Part shown: in pieces, positions 26,462 through 34,831 of the stretch
Layout: the number at the start of each line of letters is the position of its first letter
Position numbering within the stretch: position 1 is the first letter of the stretch
Source of the DNA: AP-15 sp963736715
GTDB taxonomy: Bacteria; Pseudomonadota; Alphaproteobacteria; ATCC43930; CGMCC-115725
NCBI GenBank assembly: GCA_963736715.1
Contig: CAVTQA010000049.1
Location: forward strand, 177,887 to 241,886
Direction of reading: 5' to 3'
Length of the DNA: 64,000 bases
Notes under the pieces: generated by a model
Database searches by the model: none
What the model saw: the letters and a program-made list of their open reading frames with translations, nothing else
What the model was told of the DNA's origin: nothing
Program-made: the position numbers and the translations under genes

Positions 26462-26722
26462 CTATACAGTCTTGGCGGGCTCGCGCGCGTGGTCCGCGAC
26501 GTTGGCGGCCGGAGCCGCGGCAGCCTTCGCAGCAGCGGGAGGCGAAACCTGGGCCGGGGGTGCCGTTGCTTCGGCTTCTTCCTCCTCGTCCTTCATTCCG
26601 GCCTTGAATGCCTTGATGCCCTTTGCGAAATCGCCCATTACACGCGGCAGCTTTCCGGCACCGAACAGAATTAGGATGATGGCCAAGACCACGATCCAAT
26701 GCATCAAGCTGAAGGAACCCAT
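26462..26722 (-). CDS. tatA: Twin-arginine translocase subunit TatA/TatE
   Basis: 86 residues. One N-terminal membrane helix (about 7-21), then the hinge F-G-A-G-K-L-P and the amphipathic helix RVMGDFAKGIKAFKAG, followed by an acidic stretch (DEEEEAE) and an Ala/Pro-rich disordered tail. This is the standard TatA layout. The tail with Lys end is longer than usual. tatB and tatC are not beside it, unlike in most alphaproteobacteria, so it may be an additional TatA/E copy. Confidence 0.92.
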   Translation of the reverse strand: MGSFSLMHWIVVLAIILILFGAGKLPRVMGDFAKGIKAFKAGMKDEEEEAEATAPPAQVSPPAAAKAAAAPAANVADHAREPAKTV

Positions 26723-26865
26723 TGCGACGACCTCGGAGCGATGGCGGAGGCTAGTCTACCAAGCTCTCCCGCCGAATTGCCAGTACATAGCGGCGCAGCT
26801 GCGCTTCGTTACGAGGTCGTGCCGATGACTGGAAAATCAACCCCGGTGAGCGAGACCGAGCGCCG

Positions 26866-27975
26866 ATGACCTATTTTCCGCCGCCCCATCCGGCTCGCTG
26901 GAAGCGCGCGACGCCCGGCGAAACGGGGCTGGACGCCAACGCCATCGCCGCCGCCGCGCGGCACGCGAGTGAACAGGAGACACTGTGGAGCCGAGATCTC
27001 GGCCGGATGGTCGCCGGCGACTTCGAAGAGCGGCCGCCATGGAACGAGACCCTCGGACCGGTGCGTCCGCGCGGCGGGCCGAACGGTCTCCTGCTGCGCA
27101 ACGGGCTTGTCGTCGCCGAGTGGGGCGATACCACGCGCGTGGACATGACCTTCAGCGTCGCGAAGAGCTATCTCTCGATCCTCGCCGGTCTCGCCTGGGA
27201 CCGCGGTCTGATCAAGGATCCACACGAAAGGGTCCGGCTCACCGTCGACGACGGGGGTTTCGATCCGCCGCACAACGACGCGATCACCTGGCACCACCTG
27301 TTGCAGCAGACTTCGGAATGGGACGGCGTTCTGTGGGACAAGCCGGATATGATCGACCGCAACCGGGCCATCGGGGGTCGGCCGAGCACGGCGCGCAAGG
27401 GCAGCCATCGCGATCTCCAGCCGCCGGGCGAATTCTGGGAATACAACGATGTCCGGGTAAACCGGCTCAGCCTCGCCCTGCTCCGGCTGTGGCGGCGGCC
27501 GCTGCCCGAGGTGTTCCGCGAGCTCGTCATGGATCCGATCGGCGCTTCGCCAGAGTGGGAATGGCACGGCTATCGCAACTCTTATGTCGAGATCGACGGC
27601 CGGCGAGTGCAGTCGGTCTCGGGTGGCGGGCATTGGGGCGGCGGCGTTTTCATCAGCGCTGGCGACCAGGCGCGGATTGGGCTGATGCTGTCGCGCCGCG
27701 GAGTTTGGGGCAGCCGCCGCATCCTCTCGGAAGCTTGGATCGAACGGATGCTCGAGCCTTGCCCGCTTTACGCCAATTACGGCTATCTGTGGTGGCTCAA
27801 CACCGGGCGCGCCCTTTATCCGAGCGCCTCGGCGCAGAGCTACTATGGCCGCGGCGCCGGCGGCAATCTGACCTGGATCGATCCGCAAAACGACATCGTC
27901 GCGGTGTTGCGCTGGACCGCCCCCGCCGCAATGGACGGTTTCATGAAGCTGACCATGGCGGCTGTCGCAAGCTGA
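26866..27975 (+). CDS. Serine hydrolase of the beta-lactamase class C/esterase family
   Basis: 369 residues without a signal peptide. The catalytic S-x-x-K is S-V-A-K (97-100) in MTFSVAKSYLS, the Tyr motif is Y-N-D (WEYNDVRVNRLS), and GRGAGGNLTWID stands in place of the KTG-box. These features match the cytosolic esterase/6-aminohexanoate-dimer-hydrolase type rather than a resistance beta-lactamase. Trp-rich stretches (EWDGVLWD, PEWEWHGY) are typical of the NylB group. The substrate is unknown. Confidence 0.86.
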   Translation: MTYFPPPHPARWKRATPGETGLDANAIAAAARHASEQETLWSRDLGRMVAGDFEERPPWNETLGPVRPRGGPNGLLLRNGLVVAEWGDTTRVDMTFSVAKSYLSILAGLAWDRGLIKDPHERVRLTVDDGGFDPPHNDAITWHHLLQQTSEWDGVLWDKPDMIDRNRAIGGRPSTARKGSHRDLQPPGEFWEYNDVRVNRLSLALLRLWRRPLPEVFRELVMDPIGASPEWEWHGYRNSYVEIDGRRVQSVSGGGHWGGGVFISAGDQARIGLMLSRRGVWGSRRILSEAWIERMLEPCPLYANYGYLWWLNTGRALYPSASAQSYYGRGAGGNLTWIDPQNDIVAVLRWTAPAAMDGFMKLTMAAVAS

Positions 27976-28000
27976 ACAGTGCACTCACGAGGGAGCATCG

Positions 28001-28599
28001 ATGCTGACGCTGTATTTCTCACCCGGGTCGAGTTCGATGGCCGTGCACATTGCGTTGCACGAAATCGGCGCCGATTTCGACCGCCGGTTAGTGTCGCTCG
28101 CCAAGGATGAGCAGCACAAAGCCGAATACCTTGCGGTCAACCCGGAAGCTAAAGTTCCGACATTGATGATCGACGGCCGGCCGCTGACCGAAGTGGCGGC
28201 GATCCTTTATTATCTTGCGAAACGATTCCCCGAGGCGGGTCTGTGGCCGGCCGAGGGGCTCGAACAAGACGGGCTCGAACAAGAGGCGCAGGCAATATCG
28301 TGGATGTCGTTCATCGCCTCGACGGTCCACCCGGCACGTCGGATAGGTCGTCGAACGCTGGCGGGAGGTGTTTCACATTGCCGAGCGACGATTAGCCGGC
28401 AAGGAATGGACGGTCGAGCGCTATTCCGATCGCCGATATCCATCTCTTTCGGCTCTATTGGCGTTTTGTGGATGCGCTGAAGCCGAACCCCACCGACTTC
28501 CCAGGCCTGTCAGATCATTATGAGCGCATGATGGCGCGTCCCGCGGTGCAGCGGACAATCGAGATCGAGAGCGCAATCGGCTACGCGCTGCCGCAATAG
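28001..28599 (+). pseudogene. Glutathione S-transferase with two one-base insertions
   Basis: The thioredoxin-like half is intact (MLTLYFSPGSSSMAVHIALH, then KVPTLMIDGRPLTEVAAILYYLA, with the cis-Pro and Glu-Ser equivalents shifted). The frame then slips at 28346-28347 (GG) and again at 28426-28427 (CC). Reading both doublets as single bases restores VVERWREVFHIAERRLAGKE, WTVERYSIADIHLFRLYWRF and an ending AIGYALPQ with TAG at 28597-28599, about 199 residues. Function in the family: conjugation or reduction with glutathione. Both lesions are extra bases in doublets, so sequencing error is as likely as true decay. Confidence 0.78.
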
Positions 28600-28635
28600 C
28601 GGGAGCGGCGGCGCCCTCTTCCGCGTTAGCCCAGA

Positions 28636-29348
28636 ATGACGGCGCTGGTCGTTCTGAACCCCCGCAGCGGCGCTCTTGCGAAACTCGGGATCGAGAGTGG
28701 AACGGAACGGGTTGCAGCTGCCTGCACCCTCAATCATTTCGCGCGAGATCTCGGGCCGCCGGTCGACCTCGAAGCGGCGGTGCGGGTCGTCGGTTCCGGC
28801 CGGGTCGGGTTGGTCGATGTCGGCGAGGTGAATGGGCACGTGTTCGTGAACAACTCATCCCTCGGGATCTATCCGCACCTCGTTGCCGAGCGCGACCGGT
28901 ACCGCCGGCATAGCCCCGCCCGGTGGCTTGCCGCGGCGCTAGCTGTCTGCCGGGTTTTGTGGCGGCTGCCGCGCCCCAGGGTCCGCGTGCTCGCTCCTGG
29001 CTGCGACAACCAGCGCCGGACGACCTGCCTGTTCATTGCGAACAATATGTATGAGCTCGACCCGTTCGCCCGCGCCAGGCGGGCGCGGTTGGATGAGGAG
29101 TGAACTGTGCCTCTACATGCCCTACAGAGCAGGGGCGTTTGGCACTGCTGCAGCTGGCGCTCCGCGCTTTCCTCGGCCGCCTCGAACCGGACCGCGATTT
29201 GCTTTGGCGCGTTTGAAGTCGGTCGAAATACCAGCTAGCGGCGCGCGCGCATGGCGCTCGACGGCGAGTCGCTGGTCTACGTACCCCGCTCCATTACCGC
29301 ATCCAGCCGCGGGCCTTGCGCGTGATCGTCCCCGAGCCGCCTCGTGAG
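28636..29348 (+). pseudogene. Degenerate diacylglycerol/lipid kinase-like gene
   Basis: The start MTALVVLNPRSGA and the part LNHFARDLGPPVDLEAAV, VDVGEVNGHVFVNNSSLGIY, CLFIANNMYELDPFARARRA match YegS/DAGK-type lipid kinases. Between residues of about 17 and 32, some 80 codons that should include the catalytic G-G-D-G-T are missing. Past 29095 the similarity continues but jumps frames several times (ELCLYMPYRAGAFGT, LQLALRAFLGRLEPDRDLLW, RARMALDGESLVY, then PLHYRIQPRALRVIVPEP). With a large internal deletion and at least four frame changes, no active enzyme can be made from this sequence. Confidence 0.7.
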
Positions 29349-30149
29349 GACAATCGCCCATATCTCGGACCTGCATTTCGGGCGGCATGACGAGACCGCG
29401 GCCGAGCGCTTGCTCGCCGACATATCGGCGGTCCGGCCGGACCTCCTCGTCATCACCGGCGATCTGACGCAGCGCGCGCGTCACAGCCAGTTCGCCGCCG
29501 CCCGCGCATTTCTCGAGAAATTGCCCCGGCCCGTCATCGTCATACCGGGCAATCACGACGTCCCGCTTTACGATGTCATCGAGCGCTTTGTCGGGCGGCT
29601 CGCCCGCTACCGCCGCTACATCTGCGACGAGCTGCAGCCCTTTTTCGCCGACGACGAGATCGCGCTCTTGGGTCTCAACACCGCCCGCTCGGCAGCCTTT
29701 TCGAACGGACGCATTTCATTCCGGCAGGCGGCCGCGATCAAATCGGTGTTCGCGCAGATGCCGGCGAGCCGGCTGAGGATCTTGGCTATCCATCACCCAT
29801 TGGCGGTACCCGCCGTCGGCGGGCGATCTCGCCCCGGTCGGGCGCGCCGCAATGGCACGCAAAGCCATAATCGAGGCCGGGGTCCGGGCTCGTGCTTTCA
29901 GGCCATTACCACCGCGCCTTCAGCGGCGACTTGCCGCCCAGCGACTTAGTCGGCGACGGCTCCATCCTGTTCGTCCAAGCCGGAACCGCAATATCAACCC
30001 GGCTTCGCGGCGAACCAAATTCCTACAACCTGCTGCGCGTAGAGCCCAGCACCGTGACCTGCACTATCCGCTGCTTCGCAGGCAAAGATTTCGAAGATGC
30101 CGAAACCGCTCGTTATGCGCTGCTCGGCGGCAGGTGGACGCGGCATTAG
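29344..30149 (+). CDS. Calcineurin-type metallophosphoesterase, frame broken by two extra bases
   Basis: The GTG start at 29344 gives AHISDLHFGRHDE (D-x-H), VITGDLTQRARHSQF (GD), VIPGNHDVPLYD (GNHD) and LAIHHPLAVP, the metal sites of the 3',5'-cAMP phosphodiesterase-like family. The frame slips in GGG at 29821-29823 and again in GGG at 29886-29888. Removing one G from each gives GGDLAPVGRAAMARKAIIEA then GVRLVLSGHYHRAFSGDLPP with the last motif G-H-Y-H. The corrected product has about 267 residues. The nucleotide or phosphodiester substrate is unknown. It closely follows the damaged lipid kinase gene. Confidence 0.8.
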
Positions 30150-30160
30150 CGCGTCAGCCT

Positions 30161-30234
30161 TGGAGCGGGTGAAGGGAATCGAACCCTCGTCAGAAGCTTG
30201 GGAAGCTCCTGCTCTGCCATTGAGCTACACCCGC
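30161..30234 (-). tRNA. tRNA-Gly (anticodon CCC)
   Basis: 74 nucleotides with an encoded CCA end. Reading the minus strand: acceptor GCGGGTG pairs with CACCCGC, D arm GCTC/GAGC, anticodon stem GGAGC/GCTTC with loop TTCCCAA (anticodon CCC), T arm GAGGG/CCCTT region with TTCGATT loop, discriminator T, then CCA. U73 fits tRNA-Gly. It reads GGG codons. Confidence 0.93.
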
Positions 30235-30284
30235 TTGGCCGCGGATGATAAGCGATCCGCGGCCTCCTGCAAGCGGTTTGCGGG

Positions 30285-30734
30285 TTATCCGCCGTTCGTC
30301 CGTCTTGCCGGCGGGTCGACCGCTACGGTGCCCATGTCCGCCGGCACCGACACTTCGAGGATCTCGAGGTCGTCCGAGGTGCGGTTCTCCTGGTGGAGCA
30401 TACCGCCGGGGATGAAGACAGAGTCACCCGCCTCCAGCCGGCAATTCGTGCCGTCCTCGAATTCCAACTCCACCCAGCCCTTCAAGGTGTAGACGAACTG
30501 TCCCTCGCACACGTGGTAATGCCAGCCGGTCGGCTGGGTCATCCCGGTGAGGGCCGACGTCACCTGCGCGCGCATCCACCCGTCGGTCGCCTTGGTGACG
30601 CCGAGATCGCGGTACTTGAAAAAATCACGCCGGCCTTTGACGAATTGCGGCGTGTTTGCGCTCGTCACGGCGAGCTTCATCGCCGGCTGCGTCGCCGCCG
30701 GCTTTTCCTTCAATGCCGTCTGCTCGATGGTCAT
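30285..30734 (-). CDS. Cupin-domain protein
   Basis: 149 residues. The double-psi beta-barrel core is visible: motif 1 G-W-H-Y-H-V-C-E-G-Q-F-V-Y-T-L-K-G (two His and a Glu) and motif 2 AGDSVFIPGGMLHQENRTSD (a His). These four residues usually bind a metal. The first 40 residues are a less conserved arm. Single-domain cupins act as dioxygenases, isomerases or sensors; the substrate cannot be told. No gene close by in the same direction. Confidence 0.83.
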   Translation of the reverse strand: MTIEQTALKEKPAATQPAMKLAVTSANTPQFVKGRRDFFKYRDLGVTKATDGWMRAQVTSALTGMTQPTGWHYHVCEGQFVYTLKGWVELEFEDGTNCRLEAGDSVFIPGGMLHQENRTSDDLEILEVSVPADMGTVAVDPPARRTNGG

Positions 30735-30858
30735 GCTGAAACCTCCTCCCGAAGACGATGGGCCATCATAGCAGCATCTGTCACCAAGCAGCGAGGGCCG
30801 CCTTCACCCTGCCCGAAGATTGATGTTAACCTGCCGATCTCGTTTCAAGGAGGATCGC

Positions 30859-31635
30859 ATGGCGAATATCCCGGGTGCAGTGACCGATCCCAGCCGTGTG
30901 CGCGGCGAAAACATCGAATTGAAGAGCGGCGGCGACACGATAAAGGGCTACCTGGCGCGGCCGAGCCAGTCCGGAAGCTATCCCGGCATCGTCGTCATCC
31001 ACGAGGCCTTCGGGCTCGTCGAGCACATTCGCGACATCGCGCGGCGCTTTGCCAATATCGGCTACAACGCGCTGGCGCCCGACCTCTATTCCCGCAAGGG
31101 CGGGCCATCCGATCCGAACGACATCAACACCGTCTTCCCGGTCATGTTCGGCAAGTCGGATGCCGAGGCGGTGCAGGATCTCGAGGCGGCGGCGGATCAT
31201 TTGAACGAGCTTCCCGGCGCGACCGGCAAGATCGGCGTCATCGGGTTCTGCTCGGGCGGCCGGCAGACCCTGCTCTTCGCGTGCAGCAGCGACAAACCCA
31301 ATGCCGCTGTCGATTGCTGGGGCGGGTTCATCCATCGCGCGACGCCGGATGCCGAGACAACCCCGTCGCGCCCGACCCCGATCCTGAAGATGGTGGAGCG
31401 CCTGCATTGCCCGCTTTTCGCGGTCTTCGGCGAAGAGGACCAGAACCCGTCTGTCGCGCAGGCCGAAGAATTGCGCAGTCTTGCCCAGCGGGTCGGTAAG
31501 GACGTCACGATCAAGGTCTACAAGAACGCCGGACATGCCTTCCTCGCCGATTACCGGCCGAGCTACCGCGAGGGACCGGCCGCCGAGCTATGGCAGGATG
31601 TGGTGGCGTTTTTCGACAAGCACCTGAAAGCGTAG
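30859..31635 (+). CDS. Dienelactone hydrolase family protein
   Basis: 258 residues from the ATG at 30859, with AAGGAGGA 5 bases upstream. Alpha/beta-hydrolase with the family's Cys nucleophile: V-I-G-F-C-S-G-G-R (Cys131), the acid in F-G-E-E-D-Q-N-P-S and the His in N-A-G-H-A-F-L-A-D-Y. I-H-E-A-F-G-L forms the early oxyanion part. The reaction is hydrolysis of dienelactone-type esters in the modified ortho pathway of chloro-aromatics, or of related esters. It lies 39 bases before the TCA operon but is not related to it in function. Confidence 0.9.
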   Translation: MANIPGAVTDPSRVRGENIELKSGGDTIKGYLARPSQSGSYPGIVVIHEAFGLVEHIRDIARRFANIGYNALAPDLYSRKGGPSDPNDINTVFPVMFGKSDAEAVQDLEAAADHLNELPGATGKIGVIGFCSGGRQTLLFACSSDKPNAAVDCWGGFIHRATPDAETTPSRPTPILKMVERLHCPLFAVFGEEDQNPSVAQAEELRSLAQRVGKDVTIKVYKNAGHAFLADYRPSYREGPAAELWQDVVAFFDKHLKA

Positions 31636-31674
31636 ATCCCCTCGGTTGAGCGGTCGCAGACGAAAGGCGTAGGC

Positions 31675-32641
31675 ATGGCACGCAGCAAGATCGCGCTGAT
31701 CGGCGCCGGGCAGATCGGCGGCACCCTGGCGCTCCTCGCCGGGCTCAAAGAGCTCGGGGACGTCCTTCTCGTCGATGTCGTCGAGGGTGTGCCGCAGGGC
31801 AAGGCGCTCGACATCGTCCAGGGCTCGGCGATCGAGGGCTACGACGCCGTCGTCCGCGGCTCCAACGACTATGCCGATATCGAGGGTGCCGATGTCGTGA
31901 TCGTCACCGCCGGCATTCCGCGCAAGCCGGGGATGAGCCGCGACGATCTGATCGGAGTCAATGCTGGGATTGTCAGAACCGTCGGCGCGGCGATCAAAAA
32001 GCATTGCCCGCAGGCTTTCGTGATCACGATCACGAACCCGCTCGACGTCATGGTGTGGGTCATGCGCGAGGCCTGCGGGTTGCCGCCGCAGCGCGTCGTC
32101 GGCATGGCCGGCATCCTCGACAGCGCCCGGTTCCGCTACTTCCTCGCGCAGGAGTTCGGGGTCTCCGTCGAGGACGTCACCGCCTTCGTGCTCGGCGGCC
32201 ATGGCGACACGATGGTGCCGCTGGTGCGCTATTCGACGGTCGCCGGGATCCCGCTGCCGGACCTCGTCAAGATGGGATGGACGACGCAGGAGCGGCTCGA
32301 CAAGATCGTCCAGCGCACCCGCGACGGCGGCGGCGAGATCGTCGGGCTGTTGAAGACCGGCTCGGCATTTTACGCGCCCGCCAGTTCGGCGATCCAGATG
32401 GCCGAGGCGTATCTGCGCGACAAGAAACGCGTGCTGCCCTGCGCGGCATGGCTCGACGGGCAGTACGGGGTCAAGGACCTCTACGTCGGCGTCCCTGTCG
32501 TGATCGGCGCCGGTGGCGTCGAACGCATTGTCGAGATCTCCCTCGATCCGCAAGAAAGGGCGGCCTTCGACAAATCGGTCGTCGCGGTCCGCGAGACTGA
32601 TCGAGCGTGGTCCAGAGAACCTATGCGAAGCAATTGTCTAG
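31675..32641 (+). CDS. mdh: Malate dehydrogenase, C-terminal frame disturbed by one extra base
   Basis: NAD binding I-A-L-I-G-A-G-Q-I-G-G-T, substrate Arg residues in G-I-P-R-K-P-G-M-S-R-D-D-L, T-N-P-L-D, and the catalytic H in G-G-H-G-D-T-M-V-P: the LDH-like malate dehydrogenase of alphaproteobacteria, converting malate to oxaloacetate. The frame as it stands runs on for about 430 codons into sucC, which is not credible. Removing the A at 32596 gives VVAVRELIERGPENLCEAIV and a TAG at 32639-32641, about 321 residues, the family's length. It is the first gene of the TCA operon; sucC starts 12 bases later. Confidence 0.92.
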
Positions 32642-32653
32642 TGCTGAGCTCCT

Positions 32654-33822
32654 ATGAATATCCACGAATATCAGGCGAAAGAGCTGCTGGCGAAATTCGG
32701 GGTCGCGGTGCCGCGCGGCCGGGTGGCCTACACCGCCGCGGAAGCGGTCGAGGCGGCGCGGCGTCTCGGGGGATCGGTCTGGGTCGTGAAGGCGCAGATC
32801 CATGCCGGCGGCCGCGGCAAGGCCGGTGGGGTCAAGCTCTGCCGCTCGGAAGAGGAAGTCGCGGCCGCCGCGCGGTCGCTGTTGGGCAAAAACCTCGTGA
32901 CGCATCAGACCGGACCGGCGGGCCGCGAGGTCAAGCGGGTCTATGTCGAGGAGGGCTGCGATATCGCACGTGAGCTCTATCTCGGCCTCCTGATCGATAG
33001 GGACACCGGACGGGTCACGTTGATCGGCTCGACCGAGGGCGGAATAGAGATCGAGGAGGTCGCAGCGCGCTCGCCGGAAAAGATCCTCAAGGTTGCGGTC
33101 GACCCGGCGAGCGGGATCGAGCCGTTCCATTGCCGCAACCTCGCCTATGGGCTCGGGGTCGAGGGAGCCCAGATCGGCGTCGCCGTCAAATTCGTCACGG
33201 CGCTTTACAAGGCGTTTTGTGACCTCGACGCGTCGGTGGTCGAGATCAACCCCTTGGTGGTGACGGGTTCGGGGCAGCTCCTGGCGCTCGACGCCAAGAT
33301 GGGGTTCGACGACAACGCGCTGTTCCGCCATCCCGATGTCGAGGCGTTGCGGGACGAGAACGAGGAGGACCCGACCGAGCTCGAAGCCGGCAAGCACGCG
33401 CTCAACTACGTCAAGCTCGACGGCAACATCGGTTGCATGGTCAATGGCGCCGGCTTGGCGATGGCGACGATGGACATCATCAAACTGCACGGCGGCAACC
33501 CGGCGAATTTTCTCGACGTCGGCGGCGGGGCGACGCGCGACCGGGTGGCGACTGCCTTCAAGCTGATCCTCAGCGACCCGAACGTCGAAGGGATGCTGGT
33601 CAACATCTTCGGCGGGATCATGCGCTGTGACGTCATCGCCGAAGGCGTCGTCGCCGCAGCGCGCGAGGTCAATCTGCACGTGCCCCTCGTCGTGCGCCTG
33701 GAAGGCACCAACGTCGACCTCGGGAAAAAGATCCTGCAGCAATCGGGCCTGCCGATCCTCGCGGCCGAGAACCTCGCGGACGCTGCCCAGAAGGTCGTCA
33801 CGGCCGTCAAGGAGGCCGCCTG

Positions 33823-33823
<1 letters not shown>
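32654..33823 (+). CDS. sucC: Succinyl-CoA synthetase, beta subunit
   Basis: 389 residues. ATP-grasp N-terminal domain beginning MNIHEYQAKELLAKFGVAVP, with V-K-A-Q-I-H-A-G-G-R-G-K-A-G-G-V-K, and the CoA-ligase domain with the nucleotide/phosphate loop G-G-G-A-T and NIFGGIMRCDVIAEGVV. With SucD it makes succinate, ATP or GTP and CoA from succinyl-CoA in the TCA cycle. The stop overlaps the start of sucD by one base. Confidence 0.97.
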
Positions 33824-34698
<875 letters not shown>

Positions 34699-34744
34699 CT
34701 GGCGATGGGTAGCAGTTAGGGCCAACTGCACGCATATTTATAAT

Positions 34745-34782
34745 GCTCTCCCTCTCCCCCGCGAGCGGCGGAGAGGGGCAGG
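34745..34782. repeat. Short palindromic repeat type A between sucD and odhA
   Basis: CCCTCTCCCCC, a short GCGAGC loop, and GGCGGAGAGGGG pair to a hairpin. It is a shortened copy of the family that also interrupts odhB. It lies in the 133-base gap between sucD and odhA, the largest gap of the operon. Confidence 0.65.
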
Positions 34783-34831
34783 CTGCGGCGATGCCCGTTT
34801 GATCGCGTTCCGCCACCACCCCGGTGACTCA

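Noticed and set aside
26866..27975. A beta-lactamase resistance gene
   Set aside because: No signal peptide, and the Y-N-D and G-R-G-A-G-G motifs fit esterase/NylB-type enzymes better.
31675..32973. A 432-residue malate dehydrogenase
   Set aside because: The last 110 residues are sucC read in a wrong frame. One extra A at 32596 explains the readthrough.
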